Numbered from the stretch's first letter, positions 8,394 to 17,595 are shown. The stretch: 64,000 bases of DNA from Microbacterium ureisolvens (GCF_019511645.1 NZ_JAEUAX010000003.1:356084-420083); one strand, 5' to 3'. Program-made: numbers and translations. The notes: a model not told the origin generated them from the sequence alone.

Positions 8394-9311
8394 ATGAATC
8401 TCGCACTCACCGCCGCAGGCGCCTCCGTTCGCGCCGCGGCAGCCCTCTCGCCGCGGTGGGGAGCCGCGGTGGCCATGCCTCTCTTCGGCTACGTCGCGAA
8501 GCCCCGGCCGGTGCACGCCGATGACGAGCCCACGATGCTGCGCGCACGTCCTCGCACAGTCCGCGTGCCGGGGGTCGACCGGCGCGGCGTCGACGTCGAC
8601 ACCTACGAGTGGGGCGACGGCCCCCGCACCGTCGTGCTGTCGCACGGCTGGAACGGGCGCGCGAGTCAGTTCTCGATGCTCGTGCGCGAGCTCGTGGCCG
8701 AGGGGTATCGGGTCGTCTCGTTCGACGCCCCCGCCCACGGAGCGTCGGGCGGTCGCCGCACGTATCTCGTCGACTGGCTCGGCGTGTTCGCCGCTCTTCA
8801 GGAGCGCCACGGCGCTTTCGAGGCGATGGTCGGGCATTCCTTCGGCGGACTCGCGACCCTCGTCGGCGTCGCAGGCGGCGTGGATGCCGCGCGTGTCGTC
8901 ACCATCGCCGCACCCGCGGACGCGGACCTGCTGCTGAGCCAGTTCCAGGGCATGCTCGGCTACCCCGACGCGGTCGCGACGAGCATGCGGGAGCTCTTCG
9001 CGAGGCGGTACTTCCCGGGTGAAGCCGACCCGTTCGCCTGGCTGTCGAGCGTGCGGCGCCCGCTTCCGGCCGGTGTGCCGCTCCTCGTGGCTCACGACCA
9101 CGGCGACCGTGTCGTGCCGTTCGGCGAGGCCGGGCGGATCATCGCCGCGAACCACGGGTCGCGGCTGCTCGCCACCCAGGGCCTCGGGCACAACCGCATC
9201 CTCACCGATGACGCGGTGCTCGATGCGGTGCTGGGCCACGTCCGCTCGCCGCTCGATGTGGCCGCACCGGCCGAGGTCGAGGAACTCGGCGAGGCCCCGG
9301 CCGCGGCGTAG
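8394..9311 (+). CDS. Alpha/beta hydrolase
   Basis: 305 residues. The classic alpha/beta hydrolase order is present: oxyanion-region HGWNGRASQF, nucleophile elbow GHSFGG (Ser near 149), acid in HDHGDRVVP (Asp near 237) and catalytic His in GLGHNRIL (near 266). The first 35 residues contain a weakly hydrophobic stretch, so membrane association is possible. The substrate is unknown. It is divergent from a TetR gene that almost certainly controls it. ATG at 8394 follows a GGAG at 8385-8388. Confidence 0.92.
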   Translation: MNLALTAAGASVRAAAALSPRWGAAVAMPLFGYVAKPRPVHADDEPTMLRARPRTVRVPGVDRRGVDVDTYEWGDGPRTVVLSHGWNGRASQFSMLVRELVAEGYRVVSFDAPAHGASGGRRTYLVDWLGVFAALQERHGAFEAMVGHSFGGLATLVGVAGGVDAARVVTIAAPADADLLLSQFQGMLGYPDAVATSMRELFARRYFPGEADPFAWLSSVRRPLPAGVPLLVAHDHGDRVVPFGEAGRIIAANHGSRLLATQGLGHNRILTDDAVLDAVLGHVRSPLDVAAPAEVEELGEAPAAA

Positions 9312-9315
9312 CGCG

Positions 9316-10443
9316 TCAGAAGAGGCGAGCGGAAGCCTCTGCCCCGGGCGCCGACCGTGCAGAGGCCGCTCTCAGCGACGTCGCCGCGGCGCGCCCGCGC
9401 GATGTCACGACGATGGGCGGTGCGCTGCGCGCATCGGCGCGATCGGCGAGACCCGCCACCGGCGCACCCCGCGGATTCTCTTCCTCGGCCTGGCCGTCGA
9501 GGCCGTGGACGCGCAGCAGCGGGCGCACGCGCTTGGCGAGCCACGACCGGTAGGCCTTGGGTGCGTACGCGGTCGCGCCCGGATAGAGCCCTCGATACGA
9601 CGACACGAGCTCGGGGTGCCGCTCGGCGAGCCACTCGAGGAACCACTGCTTCGCGCCGGGCCTCAGGTGCAGCGCGCCGTAGACGACCCGCACGGCGCCC
9701 GCCTCCTTGATGCGCGACAGCGCGTGGTCGATCGCGGCGATCGAGTCCGTGAGGTGCGGGATGATCGGCATCAGGAACACCGTGACGCGGAACCCCGCCT
9801 CCGTCGCGGCGCGCACTGTCTCGAGCCGCGCCGTCGCATTGGGTGTGCCCGGTTCGATGAGGCGCTGCAGCTCGTCGTCGAACACCGCGATGGACATGGC
9901 GAGCGTCACATGCACCTGACTGGCGGCATCCGTCAACAGCGGCAGATCCCGCCGCAGCAGCGTGCCCTTCGTGAGGATCGAGAACGGCGTGCCCGACTCC
10001 GTGAGCGCCGACACGATTCCCGGCATCAGCTTGTAGCGCCCCTCCGCGCGCTGATACGGATCGGTATTGGTGCCGAGCATGACCGGCTCGTGCTGCCAGC
10101 TGCCGCGTCGCAGCTCCTTCTGGAGCACCTCGGCGACGTTCACCTTCACGACGACCTGCGTGTCGAAGTCCCGCCCCGCATCGAGCTCGAGGTACTCGTG
10201 GGTGCCCCGGGCAAAACAATATGTGCATGCATGAGAGCATCCGCGGTACGGGTTCACCGTCCAGTCGAAGGGCATGGCCGACGCGCTCGGCACGTGGTTG
10301 AGGGCGGACTTGCACAGCACCTCGTGGAAGGTCACCCCCGCGAACTCGGGGGTGGTCACCGAGCGCACCAGACCGTTCAGCTGTTCGAGGCCGGGCAGGG
10401 CCGCAGCATCCGCCACCCCCAACTCCTGACCCTGCCATCGCAT
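9316..10443 (-). CDS. Radical SAM protein of the SPL / Rv2578c type
   Basis: 375 residues. The [4Fe-4S] SAM motif CSHACTYC is at about residues 69-76, after NPYRGC. The domain continues with VMLGTNTDPYQ, a spore-photolyase-lyase-like core. The last 75 residues are Arg/Ala-rich. Homologues in actinobacteria are called Rv2578c-family radical SAM proteins. They resemble spore photoproduct lyase but lack proof of that activity in non-spore-formers. The gene converges on the hydrolase with only four bases between stops and diverges from the carboxypeptidase gene. Confidence 0.9.
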   Translation of the reverse strand: MRWQGQELGVADAAALPGLEQLNGLVRSVTTPEFAGVTFHEVLCKSALNHVPSASAMPFDWTVNPYRGCSHACTYCFARGTHEYLELDAGRDFDTQVVVKVNVAEVLQKELRRGSWQHEPVMLGTNTDPYQRAEGRYKLMPGIVSALTESGTPFSILTKGTLLRRDLPLLTDAASQVHVTLAMSIAVFDDELQRLIEPGTPNATARLETVRAATEAGFRVTVFLMPIIPHLTDSIAAIDHALSRIKEAGAVRVVYGALHLRPGAKQWFLEWLAERHPELVSSYRGLYPGATAYAPKAYRSWLAKRVRPLLRVHGLDGQAEEENPRGAPVAGLADRADARSAPPIVVTSRGRAAATSLRAASARSAPGAEASARLF

Positions 10444-10555
10444 GCGTCCATCAGAACAAAGCTTCGAACTTAAGTCAAGCGCTGCGTGGCGGTGTCTAGA
10501 ACATCAACGGGACGGATGCCGCGTGCCTGGCCAAAACGGGCCGTCACAGGTGAGA

Positions 10556-11908
10556 ATGGCTGACGTGACGGAGCCTGGCCGGCTCGCTACCCCCCGAGCC
10601 GTCCCCGAGACTCGTCGCGCCGCCCGGGCGATGCGCGAGGAGGCCGACAAGCGTGCCCGCACGGCGGAAGCCGCTCCGGCCGCGAGCACCCCGGCCGCCG
10701 ATGCACCCGATGACCTGTTGGCGTTCGAACTGCCCAGCGACGACTTCGTGCCGGGCTCGATCTCGGCGGGCGCGCCCTCGTCGCTGCCGCTCGAGTTCCG
10801 CCCGACGGGCATCGCGCCGCAACGGACGGATTCGACGCCGCATCACATCCCCGAGGCGCGGGTTCGCGGGCGTCGACGAGCGGTCCGGTCGCCCCGGCCC
10901 GTGGTCAGCGAGCGGCGCGCGGCGCGCGCCGCCGAACTGCTCGACGTCGACGAGGGTGCACAGCCCGTCCGCCACGCACGACCGCGCCGGCTGACCAAGC
11001 GCCTCGTCCTGGTGGCCGGGCTCGCCACCGGCGCGGCGCTGCTGCTCGGGTCGGCGGCGATGACCGCGATGATGCTTCCGTCCGAGCCGCAGGCCGCCGG
11101 CGCCGCTCCCGCGCTGACGATGACGCTCGAGCTGCCCGAGATCGAGCAGCTTCCCGTTCCCCAGGTCGAGGAATCCCCGCCGGCAGCCGACATCTGCTCC
11201 CTCCCCGACGTCGCTTCGGCCGTGCAGCGCGGCGACGACGAGGCCGCGATCGTCGCGGCCGGCGGCGGCGAGGCGTTCCGCACCGCGGTGGTCGAGGGGC
11301 GCGCTCCCTGCGTCGATCTCGGCGACTCCGCCCGGGTCTGGACCGTCATGGACAAGATCCGCCCGGCCAATCCCATCGACTACCGTCCCGGCGCGCTCGT
11401 CCTCCCCGACGGGGTGCGCAATGTCGAAGGCGGCGCGCTGCGGTCGGACGCGGCATCCGCTCTCGCCTCCCTCGTGACCGCCGCCCGCACCGCCGGAGCC
11501 GGCGAGATCGCACTCGAGAGCGGGTTCCGCTCGTACCAGACCCAGCAGGCGACGTACGGGCGGCACTTCGCCGAGAAGGGCGAGCGTGCCGACCAGGTGA
11601 GCGCGCGGCCCGGATACAGCGAGCACCAGCTGGGCCTCAGCGCCGACGTCGTCGCATGCGCCGGCTCGTGCGGCACGCTCGACCAGCTCGCCGCGACGCC
11701 GCAGGGTCAATTCGTCGCCGCGCACGCGTGGGAGCACGGGTGGATCGTCCGCTACACGGAGGGAGCCACGCCGGTGACCGGCTACCTCCCCGAGCCGTGG
11801 CACCTCCGCTACATCGGGCCCGAGCTCGCGAAGGCGTATCACGAGGGCGGCTGGACCTCCCTCGAGGAGTTCTTCGCCCTCGATCCGGCACCCGATTACC
11901 TCGGCTGA
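10556..11908 (+). CDS. Membrane-anchored M15-family D,D-carboxypeptidase (VanY-like)
   Basis: 450 residues. A charged cytoplasmic N-terminus of about 145 residues is followed by a membrane helix at 148-175, a Pro/Ala-rich linker and a C-terminal M15 domain. Zinc and active-site motifs are visible: SGFRSYQTQ, SEHQLGLSAD near 355 (SxHxxGxAxD) and EPWHLRYIG near 412. The enzyme should trim the terminal D-Ala from peptidoglycan stem peptides outside the membrane. ATG at 10556 (MADVTEPGR) is preferred to an upstream frame extension at 10442. The unusually long cytoplasmic arm may be a localisation or regulatory region. Confidence 0.9.
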   Translation: MADVTEPGRLATPRAVPETRRAARAMREEADKRARTAEAAPAASTPAADAPDDLLAFELPSDDFVPGSISAGAPSSLPLEFRPTGIAPQRTDSTPHHIPEARVRGRRRAVRSPRPVVSERRAARAAELLDVDEGAQPVRHARPRRLTKRLVLVAGLATGAALLLGSAAMTAMMLPSEPQAAGAAPALTMTLELPEIEQLPVPQVEESPPAADICSLPDVASAVQRGDDEAAIVAAGGGEAFRTAVVEGRAPCVDLGDSARVWTVMDKIRPANPIDYRPGALVLPDGVRNVEGGALRSDAASALASLVTAARTAGAGEIALESGFRSYQTQQATYGRHFAEKGERADQVSARPGYSEHQLGLSADVVACAGSCGTLDQLAATPQGQFVAAHAWEHGWIVRYTEGATPVTGYLPEPWHLRYIGPELAKAYHEGGWTSLEEFFALDPAPDYLG

Positions 11909-11935
11909 CGTCGGGCGTCTGCACTACTGTGCGGA

Positions 11936-11966
11936 TCACGGATGCCGCGGGAAGAGGCATCCGTGA
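11936..11966 (+). terminator. Hairpin terminator built from the paired GGATGC motif
   Basis: TCACGGATGCC (11936-11946) and GGCATCCGTGA (11956-11966) are perfect 11-base arms with a nine-base loop. They lie 28 bases after the carboxypeptidase stop. Confidence 0.7.
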
Positions 11967-12055
11967 CGGCTGAAACTGAGTACCATATCTCGTGAGATGC
12001 AATTCCATCCGGAGGCGCGTCTCCCACAAACTCGAGGACGAGAGGAAGGCGCACC

Positions 12056-13219
12056 ATGGAGCGCGAGATCTACGACGAGGACCACGAGGCGTTCCGAGAC
12101 GTCGTCAAGGAGTTCGTCAAGCGCTACGCGTCGGACGAGAAGCGCAAGCAGTGGGACGCCGATGGTGAGATCGACCGCGCGACGATGCTCGCCGCGGGCG
12201 AGGCCGGCATCATCGGCCTCTCTGTTCCGGAGGAGTTCGGCGGCGCAGGCATGCTGCAGGACTACCGCTTCCGCTCGATCGTGCTCGAGGAGACGATCGG
12301 CGCCGGCCTGGGCTCGCTCGCCGGCGCACTCGGCATCCAGGACGACCTCGCGGTGCCCTACATCGTGCACATGGGCACCCAGGAGCAGAAGGAGAAGTGG
12401 CTCCCCGGCATGGCGACCGGCGAGATCCTCGGCGCCCTCGCGATGACCGAGCCCGGCGCGGGCAGCGACCTGCGCGGCATCAAGACCACGGCCAAGCGCG
12501 TCGAGGGCGGCTACATCGTCAACGGCGCCAAGACCTTCATCTCCTCGGGCAAGACCGCCGACATGGTCGTGACGTTCGTGAAGACCGGCGAGGGCAACCG
12601 CCCCGACGCGTTCAGCCTGCTGATCCTCGAGGACGGCATGCAGGGCTTCGACCACGGCAAGAAGCTCGAGAAGATGGGCTTCCACGGCTGGGACACCGCC
12701 GAGCTGTCGTTCACCGACGTCTTCGTGCCGGAGGAGAACCTCATCGGCGGCAAGGAGGGCCTCGGCTTCATCCAGCTCATGATGAACCTGCCGCTCGAGC
12801 GCCTGTCGATCGGTGTGGCCGCGGCAGCCGCGGGTGAGGCCGCGTTCGTCTGGACCCGCGACTACGTGCTCAGCCGCGAGGCGTTCGGCGAGCGGATCGC
12901 CGACTTCCAGAACACCCGCTTCAAGCTCGCCGACATGGCCACGACCGTCGACGTGATGTGGGCGTACGTCGACCGCGCGATGATGCTCTACAAGGACGAG
13001 AAGCTGACCGCTGAAGAAGCCGCGAAGGTCAAGTTCTGGACGACCGACCGCGAGGCCGAGCTCCTCGACGTCGGTGTGCAGCTGCACGGCGGCTACGGCT
13101 ACATCACCGAGTATCCGATCGCCCGCGCCTACCTCGACGCCCGCGTGCACCGCATCTACGGCGGCACGAACGAGATCATGCGCGACATCGTGTCGCGCCA
13201 GATCGTCGGCAAGCGCTGA
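12056..13219 (+). CDS. Acyl-CoA dehydrogenase
   Basis: 387 residues, the usual length. Family signatures are present: AMTEPGAGSDLRGIKT (FAD/substrate region), LPLERLSI, and the C-terminal QLHGGYGYITEYPIARAYLDARV then IYGGTNEIMRDIVSR. The catalytic Glu is expected in GGTNEI, as in short- and medium-chain enzymes. It should oxidise an acyl-CoA to the 2-enoyl form in the cytoplasm with an electron-transfer flavoprotein as acceptor, and the chain length is unclear. A purine-rich GAGAGGAAGG lies upstream of the ATG. Confidence 0.95.
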   Translation: MEREIYDEDHEAFRDVVKEFVKRYASDEKRKQWDADGEIDRATMLAAGEAGIIGLSVPEEFGGAGMLQDYRFRSIVLEETIGAGLGSLAGALGIQDDLAVPYIVHMGTQEQKEKWLPGMATGEILGALAMTEPGAGSDLRGIKTTAKRVEGGYIVNGAKTFISSGKTADMVVTFVKTGEGNRPDAFSLLILEDGMQGFDHGKKLEKMGFHGWDTAELSFTDVFVPEENLIGGKEGLGFIQLMMNLPLERLSIGVAAAAAGEAAFVWTRDYVLSREAFGERIADFQNTRFKLADMATTVDVMWAYVDRAMMLYKDEKLTAEEAAKVKFWTTDREAELLDVGVQLHGGYGYITEYPIARAYLDARVHRIYGGTNEIMRDIVSRQIVGKR

Positions 13220-13233
13220 CCCGATTTCGACAC

Positions 13234-13281
13234 CGGATGCCGCGACCTGCGCCTTTCACAGGCGCCGGTTCGCGGCATCCG
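13234..13281. terminator. Bidirectional terminator: paired GGATGC motif with inner stem
   Basis: CGGATGCCGCG (from 13234) pairs with CGCGGCATCCG (to 13281). An inner CGCC/GGCG stem encloses TTTCACA. It fills the 71-base gap between two convergent genes. Confidence 0.65.
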
Positions 13282-13290
13282 TCGTCCGGA

Positions 13291-13911
13291 TCAGTGCTGG
13301 CCGGCAGGCCCCGCACCCCGGCCGAGGCCGCGCGATGCCAGGCCGCGGCGGCGGGCGAGCTTCGCGACGCCGGCCTTGCGGAGGCGGTCGGCCACGAGGA
13401 TGCCCAGCGCGACGCCTGCGACGCAGCTCGCGATCGTGAGGGCGAAGAACGTGATGAGCGCCCACGGCTGCATCGCCCACAGGTCGAACGAGGCGGCGGC
13501 GAGCACGGGGTAGATCGCGCCGACGAAGACGGCGCCGGCGTAGTACTGCCAGGTGCGCCATGACCGGTACAGAGTGACCAGGAACGCCAGCTCGGCGAAG
13601 AACGCCCACCAGATCGCGGCTCCGAGGAACGGGAACACGACCAATCCCGAGATCAGGCCGACGAGGATCCCGGCGAAGGGACGCTCGAGCAGCCGCAGCG
13701 CGACGGTCGCGGGCAGCAGCCAGAGCCCCGCGATCGCGACCGAGACGAACGGGACGGTCGCGAACAGCACGGTCGAGATCCAGCCGGCGCCCCACAGCAT
13801 GACGCCGCCGGCAACTCCGATCGCGGCGCAGGTCAGCAGGTAGGCCGTCGTCGCCCGGCCGCGACTGCTCCGCGGTGGCGTGGGCGCGGCGGGGGCGGCG
13901 GGCCCGCTCAC
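13291..13911 (-). CDS. ECF transporter substrate-binding (S) component, YkoE-like, copy 1
   Basis: 206 residues with about six membrane segments and a basic C-terminus. It shares LLTCAAIGVA, IYPVLAAASF and a closing ADRLRKAG with the second S component at 17662-18213. This layout fits the YkoE-like class of energy-coupling-factor S components, whose known members import thiamine precursors. Here the gene overlaps the siderophore-interacting protein gene by four bases and is last in an operon headed by an iron box, so an iron-linked substrate is more likely. That is inference. The substrate cannot be read from the sequence. Confidence 0.85.
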   Translation of the reverse strand: MSGPAAPAAPTPPRSSRGRATTAYLLTCAAIGVAGGVMLWGAGWISTVLFATVPFVSVAIAGLWLLPATVALRLLERPFAGILVGLISGLVVFPFLGAAIWWAFFAELAFLVTLYRSWRTWQYYAGAVFVGAIYPVLAAASFDLWAMQPWALITFFALTIASCVAGVALGILVADRLRKAGVAKLARRRGLASRGLGRGAGPAGQH

Positions 13912-14780
13912 GAGTGGGCCTCGGCGCTCACGCGCTGGGACTTCGGTGCGGGCGACGCAGCGCCCACGCGCCAGTAGCCGCAGAAGCTCACGAAGTCCTT
14001 CGAGACGCCGCGCTCGCCGACGAGGTGCCGGCGACCCTCGGTCGCGAGGGCCTGCTCGCCGACGATGTACGCGTGGGTCGTGGCATCCGAGATCGTGGCT
14101 TCACGCAGTGCCTGCAGGGCGGGCGTTCCGGGCTTCACGCCGTGCTCGCGCACGATCCAGCGCAGGTCGACGCCGGCGGGCCGAGGGAAGTCGAGCGCGT
14201 CCTCGGCCGAGGGGACCTCGACGATCGCGCGTCCGGTCGCGTGCGACGGCAGCGAGGCGCAGATTCCGGCGATCGCGGGAAGCCCCGTCTCGTCGGAGAC
14301 GAGCACGACGCGGTCGGTGCCGCGGTCGGGGTTGAAGGTGAGGCCCTCGTCGATCACGACGACGCTCTCGCCCGCCTGGCAGGACTCCGCCCAGCGCGAG
14401 GCCGGGCCCGCCGTGCCATCGGCGGCGGAGCCGTGGAGCACGAAGTCGACGTCGATCTCGGCGCCTGTCGTGACCGTCGCGGGACGGAACGCGCGCACGG
14501 TGTAGTTGCGCATCACCGGCCGCACGCCGTCGGGGATGCGGAGGTACTTCAGGTACCCGAACATCTTGTTCGCCTTCGCGGGCAGGCGCTCGAGACCCTC
14601 GTCGCCGCCCAGCGGGAGGAACAGGCGGAACCACTGGTCGTAGCCCATCGCGCGGAACCGGTCGATCTCACCGCCCCCGAGCGTCACGCGCATCCAGTGC
14701 GGCGACAGGCGCTCGGAGTGCAGCACCGTGAGGTGCACGAGCCCCTGTGTCTCGGGCTTGACCAGTCGGGGGTGAGCCAT
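13908..14780 (-). CDS. Siderophore-interacting protein (FAD/NAD(P)H ferric-siderophore reductase)
   Basis: 290 residues. The N-terminal FAD-binding half has MRNYTVRAFRP (the RxYTxR flavin motif) and a DFVLHG strand. The C-terminal SIP half has YIVGEQALATEGRRHL and ends KDFVSFCGYWRVG, all typical of the ViuB/SIP family. These cytoplasmic enzymes release iron from imported siderophores by reduction. The gene sits inside an ECF transporter operon, overlapping the S-component gene by four bases and starting 31 bases after the T component. That makes it the likely intracellular partner of the imported substrate. Confidence 0.92.
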   Translation of the reverse strand: MAHPRLVKPETQGLVHLTVLHSERLSPHWMRVTLGGGEIDRFRAMGYDQWFRLFLPLGGDEGLERLPAKANKMFGYLKYLRIPDGVRPVMRNYTVRAFRPATVTTGAEIDVDFVLHGSAADGTAGPASRWAESCQAGESVVVIDEGLTFNPDRGTDRVVLVSDETGLPAIAGICASLPSHATGRAIVEVPSAEDALDFPRPAGVDLRWIVREHGVKPGTPALQALREATISDATTHAYIVGEQALATEGRRHLVGERGVSKDFVSFCGYWRVGAASPAPKSQRVSAEAHS

Positions 14781-14811
14781 GTCGGTGCTCCTTGTTGGGG
14801 GGGCGAGGGGG

Positions 14812-15660
14812 TCAGATGCCCCAGGGGAAGAAGACGGCGAACAATGCGGCCGAGGCCGCCCAGAACGCGATCACGAACACGGTGTCGCGCACGCGCCACG
14901 GCACGAGGTACCGCTCGGTGCGGTCGGGGTGGGCGCCGAAGGCGCGGGCGTCCATGGCGAGGGCGACGCGCTCGGCATGGCGGATGGCGCCGGCCATGAG
15001 CGGCACGATGTAGCCGAACCAGCGGGCGATCGCGGCGAACGGCCCGCGGCCGCCGTGGGCGCCGCGGACCCGGTGCGCCTGCCGGATCACGTCGAGCTCG
15101 TGCCCGAACCGCGGCACGAACCGGAACGCCGCCAGCGCCGTGTAGCCGATGCGGTACGGCACCCGCAGCTGCTGCACGGCCGCGCGCACGAGGTCGGGGC
15201 CGGTGGTCGAGAGGCCGGCGATGAGCGTGAGCGCGACGATCGCGGCGAGGCGCAGCCCCGTCGCGAAACCCACCTGGAGCGCACCGCCGTACATCGTCCA
15301 AGCGCCGATCTGCCACACCACCACGGACTGGTCGACGCGTGACGCGTCGGTCCACAGCGCGAAGCCGAAGCCGATCACGACCGCGCTGAGCGGCAGCGCC
15401 AGGAACAGGATCGCCGCGAGACGCCGGGTGAACGACACCCCCACCAGCAGCACGACGTACGCGAGCGCAAGGAACGCGGCAGGGGTGGCGAGATCCCGCA
15501 CGAACACGAGCAGCGCCATCGCGGGCAGCGGTGCGGCGAGCTTTGCGAGCGGGTTCAACCCATAGAGGAACCTGACGGCGGATGCCTCGACCCGCCGCGC
15601 GTACGGATCGAAGCTCGAGTGCGCCGCCGTCGCCGCGGTCAGCGGGCCGGTGCCGGTCAC
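14812..15660 (-). CDS. ECF transporter transmembrane (T) component
   Basis: 282 residues. It has a cytoplasmic N-terminus, then about six membrane helices. The coupling region carries the two Ala-Arg-Gly-like signatures of EcfT, QAHRVRGA and ALAMDARAFGA, which dock onto the two ATPase domains. It overlaps the ATPase gene start by four bases, so the two are translationally coupled. With the double ATPase it forms the energising module that an S component joins. Confidence 0.93.
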   Translation of the reverse strand: MTGTGPLTAATAAHSSFDPYARRVEASAVRFLYGLNPLAKLAAPLPAMALLVFVRDLATPAAFLALAYVVLLVGVSFTRRLAAILFLALPLSAVVIGFGFALWTDASRVDQSVVVWQIGAWTMYGGALQVGFATGLRLAAIVALTLIAGLSTTGPDLVRAAVQQLRVPYRIGYTALAAFRFVPRFGHELDVIRQAHRVRGAHGGRGPFAAIARWFGYIVPLMAGAIRHAERVALAMDARAFGAHPDRTERYLVPWRVRDTVFVIAFWAASAALFAVFFPWGI

Positions 15661-17582
15661 GCGGCACCTCCCGAGGCGTGCGGGGCCGGTGGATGCGTGG
15701 CCGTCGGCGCCGATCTGGTTCGCAATTCAGGATCGATGGCGCGCGGCGGGTGGCTTCGGGTCGTCTCCACGGCATCCGTCCTGAATTGCGAACGGGACGT
15801 CGGGGTGGGTTCGGGAGCTTCGGGGAGGTCGGCGAGGCGGGCGATGCGGGACAGCTCGGGGAGGTCGGCGAGGCGGGCGATGCGGGACAGCTCGGGGTGG
15901 TTGCGCACGCCTCGGAGCGCGCGGCGCAGCGGAGGCGGGCGCAGGCCCGCCCGGGCGATGAGCGCGTCGTCGGCGAAGAGGTCGGCGGTCGGGCCCTCGG
16001 CGAGCACGCGCCCGTCGGCCAGCACGACGGTGTGGTCAGCGTAGTCGGTCACGAGCTGCATGTCGTGGGTGACGACGACGATGGTGGTTCCCTCGGCGTT
16101 GAGCTCGGACAGCAGCGAGAGGAGTTCGTCGGCACGGGCGCGGTCCTGGCCGAAGGTCGGCTCATCGAGCACGAGTACCGGGGCGCCGGCGACCAGCGCG
16201 GTGCCGACCGACAGGCGGCGCTTCTGTCCGCCCGAGAGGAGGAACGGGTGGCTGTCGGCCTTCGCCACGAGACCGAACCGCGTGAGCAGGGACTCGGTGC
16301 GGGTGCGCACCTCGTCGTCGGGGAGGTGCTGGCGGCGAAGACCGTGGGCGATCTCATCGAACACCGTGTGCGCGATGAACTGGTGCTCGGGGTTCTGGAA
16401 GACGAACCCGATGCGCGAGCTCAGGGTGCGCGCGTCGGCCCGTCCGACATCGAGCCCGTCGACGTGCACGGTGCCCTTGGGAGGCGAGACGACGCCGGCG
16501 AGCGCCTGGATGAGGCTGGTCTTGCCGGCGCCGTTCGCCCCGACGATGGCCACGAAGGAGCCGCGGAGGACGTCGAGGTCGACGCCGTGGAGCACCTCGG
16601 TGCGTCCTCGCCGAAGGGTGAGGTTCCGGACGGTGATGACTCGAGTGGCACTGCTCGCCGGTTCGGCGCGTTTCGACTCGCTCGTTGCTCGCTCGCTCAA
16701 CGAGCGAGAAATCGGGGCAGGCTCGGCGTCGAGTGCCTCCCGCAGCTCGTCCGGTGTCAGCGGCAACGGTTCGAGTGCGAAGCCGGCGCGGCGCAGACGC
16801 AGGGCGGCGATCGTCGAGACCGGCAGCCACACGCCCATGGCGTGCAGATCCTCGGCGCGTCCGCGCAGCACGTCGTCCACCGGGCCGTCTGCCGCGACGA
16901 AGCCGTCGTGGTCGAGAACGACGACCCGGTCGACGAAGGCGACGGCGGCGTCGAGGTTGTGCTCCACGAGGAGGATGGCGCGGTCGCCGGCCGTCACGAG
17001 CTCGGCGAGTGCGCCGTACACTTCCTCGATTCCGGCGGGATCGAGGTTGGCCGTCGGCTCGTCGAGCACGAGGAGAGGCGATCCCATCGCGAGCGCGCAG
17101 GCGATCGCGAGCCGCTGGCGCCCGCCGCCCGAAAGCCGATCGGGGTTCTCGCGCCGGCGTTCCCACAGGCCCACGCGACGCAGGGCCTCTTCCGCGCGGG
17201 CGAGCACCTCGGCCACCGGCATGCGCAGGTTCTCCGGCCCGAAGGCCACCTCATCGAGGAGCGTGCCGGTCACGAGCTGGGCGTCGGGGTCCTGGAAGAC
17301 CATTCCGACGCGGGTGCTGAGCTCGGCGACCGGTGTCGTCTGCGTATCGAGTCCGTCCACCTCTATCGATCCCGTCACCGTCGCCGGAACGGCCTGCGGC
17401 AGCAGCCCGTTCAGCGCGAGTGTCAGCGTCGACTTGCCCGACCCGCTCGGACCGAGCAGCAGCACCACCTCGCCGGGGGTGATATCGAATGACACGGATG
17501 CCGGCGCCGGCGTGGTCTCGCCGTCGTGTGTGACGCCGAGCTCGCGCACCCGCAGCAGCGGCACGGCAGAGGACACGGTCAT
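15657..17582 (-). CDS. ECF transporter double ATPase (fused EcfA1-EcfA2)
   Basis: 641 residues with two ABC domains. The first has GPSGSGKS (near 43), LSGGGRQ and VLDEPTANLD. The second has GANGAGKT (near 350), LSGGQKR and VLDEPTFGQD. Most bacteria use two separate ATPases, and here they are fused. The inter-domain linker (about 290-315) and a 95-residue Pro/Arg-rich tail carry DNA palindromes and a perfect 36-base tandem repeat. These look like later insertions tolerated in disordered protein. ATG at 17582 lies 14 bases after an IdeR-like box. Confidence 0.93.
   Translation of the reverse strand: MTVSSAVPLLRVRELGVTHDGETTPAPASVSFDITPGEVVLLLGPSGSGKSTLTLALNGLLPQAVPATVTGSIEVDGLDTQTTPVAELSTRVGMVFQDPDAQLVTGTLLDEVAFGPENLRMPVAEVLARAEEALRRVGLWERRRENPDRLSGGGRQRLAIACALAMGSPLLVLDEPTANLDPAGIEEVYGALAELVTAGDRAILLVEHNLDAAVAFVDRVVVLDHDGFVAADGPVDDVLRGRAEDLHAMGVWLPVSTIAALRLRRAGFALEPLPLTPDELREALDAEPAPISRSLSERATSESKRAEPASSATRVITVRNLTLRRGRTEVLHGVDLDVLRGSFVAIVGANGAGKTSLIQALAGVVSPPKGTVHVDGLDVGRADARTLSSRIGFVFQNPEHQFIAHTVFDEIAHGLRRQHLPDDEVRTRTESLLTRFGLVAKADSHPFLLSGGQKRRLSVGTALVAGAPVLVLDEPTFGQDRARADELLSLLSELNAEGTTIVVVTHDMQLVTDYADHTVVLADGRVLAEGPTADLFADDALIARAGLRPPPLRRALRGVRNHPELSRIARLADLPELSRIARLADLPEAPEPTPTSRSQFRTDAVETTRSHPPRAIDPELRTRSAPTATHPPAPHASGGAA
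15718..15793. repeat. Perfect 15-base inverted repeat inside the EcfA tail
   Basis: GTTCGCAATTCAGGA (15718-15732) and TCCTGAATTGCGAAC (15779-15793) enclose 46 bases. It lies within the coding region for the disordered C-terminus of the ATPase, not at a gene end. Confidence 0.8.
15821..15892. repeat. Two perfect tandem copies of a 36-base unit in the EcfA tail
   Basis: Bases 15821-15856 and 15857-15892 are identical and encode PELSRIARLADL twice on the minus strand. The repeat is in frame, so it only lengthens the tail. Confidence 0.85.
16677..16708. repeat. REP-like palindrome in the linker between the two EcfA domains
   Basis: CTCGCTCGTTG (16677-16687) faces CAACGAGCGAG (16698-16708) around a CTCGCTCGCT loop. 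It is translated as SLSERATSES-type sequence. The CTCGCTCGTTG style resembles palindromes I have seen between genes in related actinobacteria. Confidence 0.6.
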
Positions 17583-17595
17583 CCGATCGTCGAGG

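Noticed and set aside
10460..10480. Possible LexA (SOS) box between the SPL-type gene and the carboxypeptidase gene
   Set aside because: TCGAAC is followed by four bases and then GTCAAG, not GTTCGA. Only one half-site matches, so it is not convincing.
15821..15892. CRISPR or satellite array suggested by the perfect 36-base repeat
   Set aside because: There are only two head-to-tail copies without spacers, inside a coding frame. It is a simple in-frame duplication.
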